This document shows positions 38,355 to 47,316 of a stretch of 64,000 nt of DNA, piece after piece; position 1 is the first letter of the stretch, and every line of letters begins with the position of its first letter. Source of the DNA: an uncultured Clostridia bacterium (GTDB lineage: Bacteria; Bacillota; Clostridia; Oscillospirales; JAAYOS01). The stretch spans positions 1 to 64,000 of the forward strand of contig CANQDU010000002.1 of assembly GCA_947593925.1 (NCBI GenBank), read 5' to 3'. The translations under genes were made by a program, and so were the position numbers. The notes below the pieces were generated by a model, which ran no database searches, was not told the origin of the DNA, and was given only the letters and a program-made list of their open reading frames with translations.

Positions 38355-40388
38355 ATGCTCAAAACCGAAAACATACGCAACGTCTGCGTAATGGGACACG
38401 GAGGCGACGGCAAGACCTCGCTTGTGGAGAGCCTGCTGTACGTCACCAAGGGAACAGACCGTCTGGGCAAGGTCACCGACGGGACCACGGTGTGCGACTT
38501 TGACCCGGAGGAGATAAAGCGCCAGATCTCGATTTCTTCCACTCCGGTGCCGGTGGAGTACGGCGGCTGCAAGCTCAATATAATGGACACTCCCGGTTAT
38601 TTCGACTTCGAGGGCGAGGTCCTGCAGTGCCTCCGCGTGGCGGACGCGGGCGTGATAGTGCTCACCGCGAAGGGCGGAGTGCAGGTCGGCACCGAGAAGG
38701 CGTGGAAGCGCCTCAGCGACCGCAAGCTGTCGAAGGTCTTTTACATCTCGAAGATCGACGAGGAGAACGCCGACTACATGAAGGCGTTCGGCGAGCTGCG
38801 CGAGAAGTTCGGCATTTCCGTCTGCCCGGTCCTTATGCCGATAATGAACGGCGACAAGATGACCGGCATAGTGGACATAATCCGCAAGAAGGCCATGCGC
38901 ATGAACGGCCTCACCCGTGAGGAGATACCCATGCCCGCCGGCATAGACGGACAGATAGAGGAGCTCCGCGCGATGCTCTCCGAGAGCGTCGCGGAGACGA
39001 GCGAGGAGTATATGGAGAAGTTCTTCGAGGGCGAGGAGTTCACCGAGGAGGAGTTCGTCGCGGGCATCCGCACCGGCGTCCGCGAGGGTTCGATCTGCCC
39101 GGTGTTCTGCGGCTGCGCCCTCACAGGCATCGGCTCGATGACGCTGCTGCAGGGTCTCGTCGATTACGCTCCGTCGCCGCTCGACGGACACGAGAAGATA
39201 GACCCCGCCGGCAAGCCGTCAGCCCTCGTTTTCAAGACCGTGAGCGACCAGTACGGCAAGTTCTCCTTCTTCAAGGCCATGAGCGGGACGATAACCCCCG
39301 ACCTCACCCTCGAGAACCCGCGCAGCGAACAGCGCGAGAAGCTCGGCCACATCTACTCGGTCAAGGGCAAGAAGAACACCGAAGTAACGGAGGTCGTCTG
39401 CGGCGACATCGGCGCCGTCTCCAAGCTCGTCGCCACCCGCACGGGCGACACGCTCCGCGACCCGGGAAGCGACGTCGTGTATGACGGCATCGAGTTCCCC
39501 GAGCCCTGCTACTCGATGGCAATTCTCCCGATAGCCAAGGGCGGCGAGGAGAAGATAGCCTCCGGCCTCACGAGGCTCGCGGAGGAGGATCCGACCTTCA
39601 CCGTCGTAAATAACGCCGAGACGCATCAGATGGTCCTCAGCGGCATGGGCGACATACACATCGACGTCCTCCGCTCCAAGCTGAAGAGCAAGTTCGGCAC
39701 CGATACGACCCTCGAAGTCCCGCGCGTCGCTTACCGCGAGAAGATCCGCAAAAAGGTCAAGGTCCAGGGCAAGCACAAGAAGCAGTCCGGCGGCCACGGC
39801 CAGTACGGCGACGTCTGGATAGAGTTCGAGCCGCAGGAGGAGAGCGAGGACCTCATCTTCGAGGTCAACATATTCGGCGGCTCGGTCCCGAAGAACTTCC
39901 ATCCCGCGGTCGAGAAGGGCCTGCGCGAGTGCATAACGAAGGGCGTCCTCGCCGGATACCCGGTCGTCGGCCTGAAGGCCACGCTCGTTGACGGAAGCTA
40001 TCACGAGGTCGATTCGAGCGAAATGGCGTTCAAGACCGCCGCTTCGCTTGCGTACAAGGCCGGCCTCGCACAGGCGAACCCGGTCATCATGGAGCCGATA
40101 GGCTCGCTCAAGGTCTATATCCCGGACTCCAACCTCGGCGACATCATCGGCGACATGAACAAGCGCCGCGGCCGCGTCCTCGGCATGACCCCGATAGAGG
40201 GCGGAATGCAGCAGGTCGATGCGGAGGTCCCGATGGCCGAAATGACCACCTACTCGATAGACCTCCGTTCGATGACGCAGGGCAGGGGCAGCTTCTCGCT
40301 CAAGTTCGAGCGCTATGAGGAGGCTCCCGCGAACGTCCAGGAGAAGATAGTCGAGGAGGCCAAGCTGTCGGACGAGGGCGACAACTGA
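38355..40388 (+). CDS. fusA2: Elongation factor G-like GTPase (EF-G2 type)
   Basis: 677 residues with the EF-G layout: GTPase domain, domain II, and domains III-V (QMVLSGMGDIHIDVLRSKL, GQYGDVWIEFEPQ, AFKTAASLAYKAG, MNKRRGRVLGM). The P-loop GHGGDGKTSL and DTPGYFDF are EF-G2-like. The switch I region reads EEIKRQISIS rather than RGIT, and the nucleotide-specificity motif is SKID rather than NKxD. Canonical EF-G sits with rpsL/rpsG/tuf, and none of those is nearby, so this is a paralogue whose exact task (recycling, stress translation) is unknown. GGGGAGGAAATAG precedes ATG 38355. Confidence 0.9.
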   Translation: MLKTENIRNVCVMGHGGDGKTSLVESLLYVTKGTDRLGKVTDGTTVCDFDPEEIKRQISISSTPVPVEYGGCKLNIMDTPGYFDFEGEVLQCLRVADAGVIVLTAKGGVQVGTEKAWKRLSDRKLSKVFYISKIDEENADYMKAFGELREKFGISVCPVLMPIMNGDKMTGIVDIIRKKAMRMNGLTREEIPMPAGIDGQIEELRAMLSESVAETSEEYMEKFFEGEEFTEEEFVAGIRTGVREGSICPVFCGCALTGIGSMTLLQGLVDYAPSPLDGHEKIDPAGKPSALVFKTVSDQYGKFSFFKAMSGTITPDLTLENPRSEQREKLGHIYSVKGKKNTEVTEVVCGDIGAVSKLVATRTGDTLRDPGSDVVYDGIEFPEPCYSMAILPIAKGGEEKIASGLTRLAEEDPTFTVVNNAETHQMVLSGMGDIHIDVLRSKLKSKFGTDTTLEVPRVAYREKIRKKVKVQGKHKKQSGGHGQYGDVWIEFEPQEESEDLIFEVNIFGGSVPKNFHPAVEKGLRECITKGVLAGYPVVGLKATLVDGSYHEVDSSEMAFKTAASLAYKAGLAQANPVIMEPIGSLKVYIPDSNLGDIIGDMNKRRGRVLGMTPIEGGMQQVDAEVPMAEMTTYSIDLRSMTQGRGSFSLKFERYEEAPANVQEKIVEEAKLSDEGDN

Positions 40389-40430
40389 GCATTTCATACC
40401 GGATTTTATCCTAACAGAAAATATACAACA

Positions 40431-40474
40431 AATCGGGTGAACGAAATGAACCCATTGAGTTCACCCGATTTTAG
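40431..40474 (+). terminator. Terminator after EF-G paralogue
   Basis: AATCGGGTGAAC (40431-40442) pairs with GTTCACCCGATT (40459-40470), followed by TTAG. Confidence 0.75.
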
Positions 40475-40587
40475 TCAGATTATATAAAAGTTCCATGTAA
40501 CATTTGGATATACTGAGTATATACTTTCACCAACGAATATGTTAAAATTAAATAAACTCGAGAGAGTTAAAAATTGGAGGTATGAAA

Positions 40588-41700
40588 ATGTCTAGTGTCA
40601 CTCTTAAAAACGTCTACAAGCGTTACTCCGGCGGCGTCACTGCGGTCACCGACTTTAACCTCGAGATCGAGGACAAGGAGTTTATAATCCTCGTCGGACC
40701 CTCCGGATGCGGCAAGTCCACCACCCTCCGTATGATAGCCGGCCTTGAGGAGATCACCGAAGGCGAGCTGTACATCGACGGAAAGCTCTGCAACGACGTT
40801 CCGCCGAAGGAGCGCGACATAGCGATGGTTTTCCAGAACTACGCTCTGTATCCGCACATGACCGTTTTCGCCAACATGGCGTTCGGCCTGAAGCTCCGTC
40901 ACCTGCCCAAGGACGAGATCAAGCGCCGCGTCGATGAGGCCGCGCGCATCCTCGAGATAGAGCACCTGCTCGACCGTAAGCCGGCGGCTCTCTCCGGCGG
41001 CCAGCGTCAGCGTGTCGCCCTCGGCCGCGCAATAGTCCGCAGCCCGAAGGTCTTCCTGCTCGACGAGCCGCTCTCCAACCTGGACGCTAAGCTCCGTGCT
41101 TCGATGCGTACCGAGCTCACCAAGCTCCATCAGAAGCTCGCCACCACCTTCATCTACGTCACCCATGACCAGACCGAGGCTATGACGATGGGTACCCGCA
41201 TAGTCGTTATGAAGGACGGATTTATTCAGCAGATCTCCGCTCCTCAGAACCTCTATGACAACCCGGTCAACCTGTTCGTCGCGACCTTCGTCGGCACTCC
41301 GCAGATGAACACCATCGTCGGCACCGTCGTCGATGAGGGCGGCGTCACCTACATAGAGTTCGGCGAGAGCCGCATAGCCCTCCCGGACAGCAAGGGCCGC
41401 AAGCCCGAGGTCCTCGCCTATGTCGGCAAGGAAGTCATCCTCGGCGTTCGTCCCGAGAACATCCACGACGAGGAGATGTACCTCAGCCAGTATCCGGACG
41501 CGATAGTTGACGCTTCCGTCGAGGTCGTCGAGCCGATGGGCAACGAGAACTATCTGTACCTCGTATGCGAAGGCCGCAACTTCACCGCCCGCGTCTCCAA
41601 CCGTTCGACCGCCCGCAACGGCGACAAGATCAAGGTCGCGTTCGAGACCTCGAGGGTTCACCTGTTCGACAAGGACACCGAGCGTACCATCACCAACTGA
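40588..41700 (+). CDS. ugpC: Carbohydrate ABC transporter ATPase (UgpC/MsmX type)
   Basis: 370 residues, the ATP-binding subunit that powers sugar importers. Walker A GPSGCGKST, Q-loop MVFQNYALYPHM, signature LSGGQRQRVALGRA, Walker B VFLLDEPLSNLDA and H-loop VTHDQ are complete, followed by a MalK-like OB-fold regulatory domain (about 240-370, GVRPENIHDEE). ATG 40588 is preferred over ATG 40582 because GGAGG then stands seven bases away. No permease or binding protein is nearby, which fits a shared ATPase serving several importers, as MsmX does in Bacillus. Confidence 0.94.
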   Translation: MSSVTLKNVYKRYSGGVTAVTDFNLEIEDKEFIILVGPSGCGKSTTLRMIAGLEEITEGELYIDGKLCNDVPPKERDIAMVFQNYALYPHMTVFANMAFGLKLRHLPKDEIKRRVDEAARILEIEHLLDRKPAALSGGQRQRVALGRAIVRSPKVFLLDEPLSNLDAKLRASMRTELTKLHQKLATTFIYVTHDQTEAMTMGTRIVVMKDGFIQQISAPQNLYDNPVNLFVATFVGTPQMNTIVGTVVDEGGVTYIEFGESRIALPDSKGRKPEVLAYVGKEVILGVRPENIHDEEMYLSQYPDAIVDASVEVVEPMGNENYLYLVCEGRNFTARVSNRSTARNGDKIKVAFETSRVHLFDKDTERTITN

Positions 41701-41752
41701 CATATATAAAAGTAGACACAGATATACAGCCTGCGGTTTATAAGTTGGTTTC

Positions 41753-41785
41753 GCACCCCGTTCCCATACGGAACGGGGTGCGTTT
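41753..41785 (+). terminator. Terminator after sugar ATPase gene
   Basis: GCACCCCGTTCC, CATAC loop, GGAACGGGGTGC then GTTTT. Confidence 0.85.
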
Positions 41786-41864
41786 TGCTTCCGTGCCGCC
41801 GGTGAGGCGGGGGAGAAATCCCTCAGAAAAGTTCCGCTTTTTGGCGGAGCTTCCGAAACGGAGG

Positions 41865-41892
41865 TTGACATAATTCGGAGACGTGATATAAT
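41865..41892 (+). promoter_or_regulatory. Consensus promoter upstream of PucR-type regulator
   Basis: TTGACA (41865-41870), 16 bp, TATAAT (41887-41892): both hexamers perfect. Just downstream are a GCGGCG/CGCCGC stem (41902-41926) and a T-run (41935-41940), before a second promoter. Confidence 0.65.
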
Positions 41893-41961
41893 TGTGTTAT
41901 TGCGGCGCAACGGTTTCAGCCGCCGCTGACTATCTTTTTTGGTTATTTTGCTATATAGGGC

Positions 41962-41990
41962 TTGAAAAAAAGCTCGAAGTGCGATATGAT
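41962..41990 (+). promoter_or_regulatory. Second promoter of PucR-type regulator
   Basis: TTGAAA (41962-41967), 17 bp, TATGAT (41985-41990), 46 bp ahead of the gene start. Confidence 0.6.
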
Positions 41991-42035
41991 ATACATTAGT
42001 TAGAAAACGTTTATAAAACGTCAGGAGGGAGAACT

Positions 42036-43127
42036 ATGTCGAGCCGCATATTCCAGTCCATCATGCTTCAGATAAAGGAAGCGTCCGACCGCACTATCGG
42101 CGTTATAGACGAGACGGGGACCGTGATAAGCTGCACGGACCTCAGCATAATCGGCAAGCGCCGCAACCTCAGTGAGGAGCAGCTCGAGGACATTGCCGAC
42201 GGCATCGTCCGTGCCGACGGCGCCGTGTTCAAGCCGCTTGCAACCTTCGGCAACAGCTTCGACTTCGCCGCCTTCGTCGAGGGCGACGATGACTTCGCGG
42301 TATCCATCTGCCAGATAGCGAGCATCGCGCTGAACGGCGCGAAGCAGTCCCATGACGAGAAGCACGACAAGGCGACCTTCATAAAGAACATCATCCTTGA
42401 CAACATTCTTCCGGGCGACATCTATGTGCGCTCGCGCGAGCTGCACTTCGACATCGACGTGCCCTACGCCGTTTTCCTCATCCGGCTTGAGGGACGCAAC
42501 GACCTCGCCGCCGTCGATATGCTCCAGAACATGTTCCCGGACAGGCAGCGCGACTTCGTGATAAGCGTGAGTGAGACAGATATAGCGCTCGTCAAGGAGG
42601 TCACAAGCGATACCGACTCCAAGGAGCTCATGGCGATAGCAAAGCAGATAGAGGAGACTATCGGAAGCGAGCTCTACATGCGCGCGATGATAGGCATCGG
42701 CACCGTGACCGAGCATCTCCGCGAGCTTGCCGGCTCCTTCAAGGCGGCGCAGGTCGCAATAGAGGTCGGCAAGGTGTTTGACAGCGAGAAGGTCATAATC
42801 GCCTACGAGAGCCTCGGCATCGGCCGCCTCATCTACCAGCTCCCGACGACGCTGTGCGAGATGTTCCTCAGCGAGGTCTTCAAGAAGAACACGATAGACA
42901 GCCTCGACGCAGAGACGATATTCACCATCAACAAGTTTTTTGAGAACAATCTGAACGTCTCGGAGACGAGCCGCAAGCTCTTCGTCCACCGCAACACGCT
43001 CGTCTACCGCCTCGAAAAGATAAAGAAGCTCACCGGGCTCGACCTGCGTGAGTTCGACCATGCCATAATTTTCAAGGTGGCGCTTATGGTCCGCAAATAC
43101 CTCGCAAGCAGGGAGCCTAAGTATTGA
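42036..43127 (+). CDS. PucR/CdaR-type transcriptional regulator
   Basis: 363 residues. The C-terminus (about 300-355) is the PucR-type helix-turn-helix: FFENNLNVSETSRKLFVHRNTLVYRLEKIKKLTGLDLREF. A central GGDEF-like sensory region of the CdaR kind (about 120-270) and an N-terminal segment (IFQSIMLQIKEASDRTIGVIDETG) precede it. Relatives respond to small metabolites. GTCAGGAGGGAG precedes ATG 42036. The stop lies 1 bp before ftsE, so it is co-transcribed with cell-division genes. Two promoters lie upstream. The target genes are not known; the ftsEX operon itself is a candidate. Confidence 0.88.
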   Translation: MSSRIFQSIMLQIKEASDRTIGVIDETGTVISCTDLSIIGKRRNLSEEQLEDIADGIVRADGAVFKPLATFGNSFDFAAFVEGDDDFAVSICQIASIALNGAKQSHDEKHDKATFIKNIILDNILPGDIYVRSRELHFDIDVPYAVFLIRLEGRNDLAAVDMLQNMFPDRQRDFVISVSETDIALVKEVTSDTDSKELMAIAKQIEETIGSELYMRAMIGIGTVTEHLRELAGSFKAAQVAIEVGKVFDSEKVIIAYESLGIGRLIYQLPTTLCEMFLSEVFKKNTIDSLDAETIFTINKFFENNLNVSETSRKLFVHRNTLVYRLEKIKKLTGLDLREFDHAIIFKVALMVRKYLASREPKY

Positions 43128-43128
43128 T

Positions 43129-43809
43129 ATGGTCGTATTCAACAACGTATCCAAGACCTACGCAAACGGTACGAAAGCACTGAAGGGGATAGACCTCCGC
43201 GTTGAGGACGGGGAGTTCGTGTTCTTCGTCGGGCCGAGCGGCTCGGGCAAGAGCACGGTCGTCAAGCTGATAACGGCGGAGGTCGATCCCACGGAAGGCG
43301 AAATGCTCGTCAACGGCTTCGACCTGTCTAAGCTCCGCCGGCGGCAGATACCCGCGCTTCGGAGGACTATCGGGGTGGTGTATCAGGACTTTCGCCTTAT
43401 AGAAAATATGACGGTTTATGAGAATGTTGCGTTCGCCATGCGCGTCATCGGCGAGGGTTCGCGCAACATCAGCAAGCGTGTGCCGATAATGCTCGACCTC
43501 GTGGGCCTCGCCCACAAGAGCCGCCGCTATCCGCGCGAGCTCTCCGGCGGCGAGCAGCAGCGCGTCTCGATAGCGCGCGCTCTCGTGAACAACCCGCAGG
43601 TCATCATAGCGGACGAGCCGACAGGCAACCTCGACCCCGCGCGCTCGGGCGAGATAATGGATCTGCTCCGCAAGATAAACGACCTCGGAACGACGGTCAT
43701 AGCGGTGACGCACGAAAAGGACATAGTAAACAGCTTCGGTAAGCGCGTTGTCGCTTTCGACGGGGGAAGGATAGTCAGCGACGCGCGCGACGGGTATTAT
43801 CAGGTATGA
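43129..43809 (+). CDS. ftsE: Cell division ATP-binding protein FtsE
   Basis: 226 residues, the ATPase of the FtsEX complex that switches on a peptidoglycan hydrolase during division. It starts [18 protein letters not shown]; Walker [16 protein letters not shown]-loop [20 protein letters not shown], signature [19 protein letters not shown] and Walker [13 protein letters not shown] are all intact. It follows the PucR-type gene by one base and overlaps ftsX by ATGA, so translation is coupled. The M23 hydrolase two genes on is the likely target of the complex. Confidence 0.96.
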   Translation: MVVFNNVSKTYANGTKALKGIDLRVEDGEFVFFVGPSGSGKSTVVKLITAEVDPTEGEMLVNGFDLSKLRRRQIPALRRTIGVVYQDFRLIENMTVYENVAFAMRVIGEGSRNISKRVPIMLDLVGLAHKSRRYPRELSGGEQQRVSIARALVNNPQVIIADEPTGNLDPARSGEIMDLLRKINDLGTTVIAVTHEKDIVNSFGKRVVAFDGGRIVSDARDGYYQV

Positions 43810-44705
43810 ACGGACGCAACTTTATCTACTTCATCAAAGAGGGCATCAAGGGCATCTTCGTACACGGATTTATGAGCTTTGCCGCGGTGAGCGTCATCGT
43901 GGCGTGTCTCATCATCACCGGTACGTTTTCGCTCGTCGTGATGAACGTGAACGTGCTCATTGACAGGGTGGAGGACGAGAACGAGATCCTCGCCTTTGTG
44001 GACGACAGCCTTGACGACACCGAGGCGCTCGCGCTCGTCACCGAGATAGCGGCGGTGCCGAACGTCGCCTCCGCGACGTTCGTGACGCGGGACGAGGCGC
44101 TTGACGAGTGGGCGGCGACCCTGCCGGAGGACTATCGGGACATGATGCTCACCGGCATCACCTCCGCCGACCTCCGCCACAGGTACGTCATAAAGACCGA
44201 GGACCTGAGCCGCGCGGAGGAGACGGCGGCCGAGATAGCCGAGATAGACGGCGTCGAGGTACAGTTTGACCCGCGCCTCAGCGACGCGACGCTTTCCATG
44301 CAGAACGTCATCCGAATAGTCAGCTACATACTCGCGGTGATACTTTTCATCGTCTCGATGTTCATGATAGCCAACACCGTGAAGCTCGCGACCTTTGACC
44401 GGCGCGAGGAGATAGGCATAATGAAGATCGTCGGCGCGACGAATTCGTTCATTCGCTGGCCGTTTGTCATTCAGGGCGCGCTGCTCGGCCTTGTCGGCGG
44501 CGCTATAGCGTTCTTTGTACAGTGGGGGATATACAACTACGCCTGCAATCTCATGCTGAACTACGTCGGCCTCGAAATGCTCGGCGACGAACTTATCTCG
44601 TTCGGCTCGATAGCGATAAGGATGCTTCTGATATTCATCGGCGTCGGATTTACCGTGGGCGTGCTCGGCGGCTCGCTCACCATCCGCAAGTTCATGCGGG
44701 TGTAA
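43806..44705 (+). CDS. ftsX: Cell division protein FtsX
   Basis: 299 residues with four membrane segments, one near residues 23-45 and three in the C-terminal half (VSYILAVILFIVSMFMIANTV, FVIQGALLGLVGGAIAFFVQ, MLLIFIGVGFTVGVLGG). The first extracellular loop (about 50-165) should contact the hydrolase. The RREEIGIMKIVGATNSFIRWPF motif is the FtsX/MacB coupling stretch. Overlaps ftsE by 4 bp. It carries the signal from FtsE to the coiled-coil M23 protein encoded next. Confidence 0.95.
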   Translation: MNGRNFIYFIKEGIKGIFVHGFMSFAAVSVIVACLIITGTFSLVVMNVNVLIDRVEDENEILAFVDDSLDDTEALALVTEIAAVPNVASATFVTRDEALDEWAATLPEDYRDMMLTGITSADLRHRYVIKTEDLSRAEETAAEIAEIDGVEVQFDPRLSDATLSMQNVIRIVSYILAVILFIVSMFMIANTVKLATFDRREEIGIMKIVGATNSFIRWPFVIQGALLGLVGGAIAFFVQWGIYNYACNLMLNYVGLEMLGDELISFGSIAIRMLLIFIGVGFTVGVLGGSLTIRKFMRV

Positions 44706-44747
44706 GGCGCAGGGGTTCGTATTTTACAGGCCGGAGGTGTGACAGGG

Positions 44748-45941
44748 TTGTTTTTCGTAAAGCATAAAAAGCAGATAGTGATGGCGCTCGCGGCGTTCCT
44801 CGCGCTGCTGATGGTGCTTTCCATCGTCGTGATGGCGATGCCGGCAAAGGCGGCGGACGTAAGCGAAAGCTCGCTCAACAACCTCAAGAGCAAGCAAAAT
44901 CAGCTTGCAAAGGATAAGAAGGCGCTCCAGAACGAGCTTGCCGGCCTGCAAAGCCAGGAGCGAAGCGCCATAGCGGAGAAGTCCAACCTCGAAAATCAGC
45001 TCTCCGTCCTTGACGAGCAGATAACGAACGCCGAGACGCTTATCGCGGCGCTCGACGAGGAGATAGCAAACAAGGAGCAGGAGATAGCCCTTGCCATCGA
45101 GGACGAGGATGAAGAGTACGATCTCTTCAAGAGGCGCGTCCGCGCCATGGAGGAGTCGAGCCACGTATCGCCGTGGGCGGTCCTGCTCGGCGCGACGTCG
45201 TTTTCCGACTTCCTTGCCCGCTCCGAGGTCGTGCGCGACGTCATTGACTACGACAACAGCATCATGGACGACCTGCGGGACGTCCGTGAGAGCATCGAGG
45301 ATCTTAAAGCAGGTCTCGAGGACGACAGGGCGTTCAACGAGAGCGTCAAGGAGGAGCTCGAGGCCGCGCGCGACGAGGCGACGGCGAAGGCCGCCGAGGT
45401 CGAGAGCCTTATAAAGGGACTCCAGGAGGAGCAGACCTACACCTCGAGCGAGATAGAGAAGCTCACTAAGGAGATAAACGACTGCAGCAAGGAGATAGAC
45501 CGCGTCGCAAAGGAGCTCGCAAAGCGCAAGACCTACGTCGGCGGCGACTATCTCTGGCCGCTCCCGTACCCTTACTACAGCAACTACATCACCCAGGGCT
45601 TCAAGTACCGCAAGCATCAGATAACCGGCGTATACGGCCTGCACAACGGTATAGACATCGGCGCGCCGAACGGCACCACCATCTTCGCCGCAAACTCCGG
45701 AACGGTCATACAGAGCGGCACGAACACGGCTTGGGGCGAGTACATCATGATAGACCACGGCGGCGGAAACGTCACCCTCTACGCGCACATGTCCAAGCGC
45801 CTCGCGAAGGTCAATCAGGAAGTCAAGCAGGGCGAGACGATAGGATACGTCGGCCTCACGGGATATACCACGGGGTACCATCTCCACTTCACGATATACG
45901 TGAACGGAACGGCGGTAGACCCGATGAAGTATTTCAAGTGA
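44748..45941 (+). CDS. Coiled-coil M23 peptidoglycan endopeptidase (EnvC-like)
   Basis: 397 residues. Signal/anchor (about 8-36, ending AKAAD), a long coiled coil (about 40-260) with the linker SHVSPWAVLLGATSFSDFLARSEV that in such hydrolases meets FtsX, and a C-terminal LytM/M23 domain. The zinc ligands are present: His and Asp in LHNGIDIGAP, His in LYAHMS, and HLHF. It should therefore be an active D,L-endopeptidase, unlike the degenerate LytM of E. coli EnvC. TTG 44748 is preferred because GGAGG ends ten bases before it; GTG 44739 is only one base from that site. It follows ftsX by 42 bp. Confidence 0.92.
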   Translation: MFFVKHKKQIVMALAAFLALLMVLSIVVMAMPAKAADVSESSLNNLKSKQNQLAKDKKALQNELAGLQSQERSAIAEKSNLENQLSVLDEQITNAETLIAALDEEIANKEQEIALAIEDEDEEYDLFKRRVRAMEESSHVSPWAVLLGATSFSDFLARSEVVRDVIDYDNSIMDDLRDVRESIEDLKAGLEDDRAFNESVKEELEAARDEATAKAAEVESLIKGLQEEQTYTSSEIEKLTKEINDCSKEIDRVAKELAKRKTYVGGDYLWPLPYPYYSNYITQGFKYRKHQITGVYGLHNGIDIGAPNGTTIFAANSGTVIQSGTNTAWGEYIMIDHGGGNVTLYAHMSKRLAKVNQEVKQGETIGYVGLTGYTTGYHLHFTIYVNGTAVDPMKYFK

Positions 45942-45972
45942 CCGACGGGGATAAATGTTCACAATTTATAGC

Positions 45973-46000
45973 TTGATTTTTCCCCGCCGATGCGTATAAT
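45973..46000 (+). promoter_or_regulatory. Promoter of S41 protease gene
   Basis: TTGATT (45973-45978), 16 bp, TATAAT (45995-46000), 60 bp ahead of the start at 46060. Confidence 0.55.
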
Positions 46001-46011
46001 AGCGGATAAGA

Positions 46012-46046
46012 AGGCGCCCCGGAAGGCTCTTCCGGGGCGCTTCGTT
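46012..46046 (+). terminator. Hairpin: terminator of hydrolase transcript in protease leader
   Basis: GGCGCCCCGGAAG pairs with CTTCCGGGGCGCTT, followed by CGTTT. It lies after the promoter of the next gene, so it could both end the ftsEX transcript and reduce expression of the protease. Confidence 0.6.
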
Positions 46047-46059
46047 TGGAGGTAGCAAG

Positions 46060-47274
46060 ATGAAAAAGAGGTTCAATTTGGCGACCGTGATAGGCTTCGT
46101 GCTGCTCGCGGCGGCGCTGTCCTTCATGTTCACGTACTTTGCCGTGGAGAGACAGTTCGAGAACATCCTTCAGGTCGAGCAGAACGAGCAGCGTCAGCTG
46201 AAGAAGCTGACGCGGATGCTTGACATAATCGACGAGGAGTTCGTCGGCGATTACGACAAGGACACGCTCCTCGACGGCGCGGCGGCCGGGATAATCGCCG
46301 CCACCGGCGACAGATGGTCCTTCTACATGACGGCGGAGGACTATGCGGAGTACCAGCAGTCGGTGCTGAACTCATACGTCGGAATAGGCACTACGGTCGT
46401 GTTCGACACGGAGCGGAACGGCATACTCATTGCCAAGATACATGACGGCTCTCCGGCGGCGGCAAGCGACCTCAAGGAGCGCGACCTCATCGTGTCGGTG
46501 GACGGAAAGCGCGTCGAGGACGTGGGCTACGAGGAAGCGGTCGAGCTCGTGCGCGGCGAGGAGGGGACTTCCGTGACCCTCGGCGTCGTGTCCGCGGGAG
46601 AGACGGCGGAGCACAACGTCACGGTGGAGCGCGCAAGCTACATCTACAACCCGGTGAGCTCCGAGATAATCAACGGCGATATCGGATATGTGAAGATAGA
46701 CAACTTCGACGAGCACGCCTCCGACTACTTCGAGGAGGCGATACAGCGCCTTGTCGCGGCGGACGTGAAGGGACTGATCTTCGACGTCCGCAACAACGGC
46801 GGCGGCATGAAGAACGAGATGGTGAAGATGCTCGACCTGCTTTGCCCGGAGGGAAAGCTGTTTATAATGAGGGACAAGCAGGGCAACGAGTCTGTAGACT
46901 ACTCGGACGCGGAGCACGAGGTGAACTTGCCGATGGTCGTCATAGTCAACGAGAACACCTACTCGGCGGCGGAGTTCTTCGGCGCGGCGCTCCGCGAGTA
47001 CGGCAAGGCGATGATAGTCGGCGTCGAGACGAGCGGCAAGGGCTACGCCCAGCAGACCCGCACCCTCGGAGACGGCAGCGCCATGAACATCTCTATAAGC
47101 GAATACTTCACGCCGTCCGGCGTGAGCCTCATCGGCACCGGCGTACCGCTCGACCTCGAGGTGGAGCAGGAGGACGACACGAACCTCTACCTCATAGACC
47201 GCGAGGATGACACGCAGTTCACGGCGGCGCTCGACCTGATGAACGACGCGATAGCCGTTGACGCGGGAGCGTAA
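46060..47274 (+). CDS. ctpA: S41 carboxyl-terminal processing protease
   Basis: 404 residues. An N-terminal membrane anchor (TVIGFVLLAAALSFMFTYFAV) places the protein outside the membrane. A PDZ domain (about 105-190, GIGTTVVFDTERNGILIAKI) precedes the protease core. The nucleophile serine is in NENTYSAAEFFGAAL and the lysine in ETSGKGYAQQTRTL, the Ser-Lys dyad of the family. FDVRNNGGGM is conserved. Relatives cleave wall hydrolases or signalling proteins; next to FtsEX and the M23 enzyme, control of wall hydrolysis is plausible. GGAGG precedes ATG 46060. Confidence 0.94.
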   Translation: MKKRFNLATVIGFVLLAAALSFMFTYFAVERQFENILQVEQNEQRQLKKLTRMLDIIDEEFVGDYDKDTLLDGAAAGIIAATGDRWSFYMTAEDYAEYQQSVLNSYVGIGTTVVFDTERNGILIAKIHDGSPAAASDLKERDLIVSVDGKRVEDVGYEEAVELVRGEEGTSVTLGVVSAGETAEHNVTVERASYIYNPVSSEIINGDIGYVKIDNFDEHASDYFEEAIQRLVAADVKGLIFDVRNNGGGMKNEMVKMLDLLCPEGKLFIMRDKQGNESVDYSDAEHEVNLPMVVIVNENTYSAAEFFGAALREYGKAMIVGVETSGKGYAQQTRTLGDGSAMNISISEYFTPSGVSLIGTGVPLDLEVEQEDDTNLYLIDREDDTQFTAALDLMNDAIAVDAGA

Positions 47275-47316
47275 GAGTCCCGGCATACTTTTCTCCCGCG
47301 CCGCATAGTATGGCGT

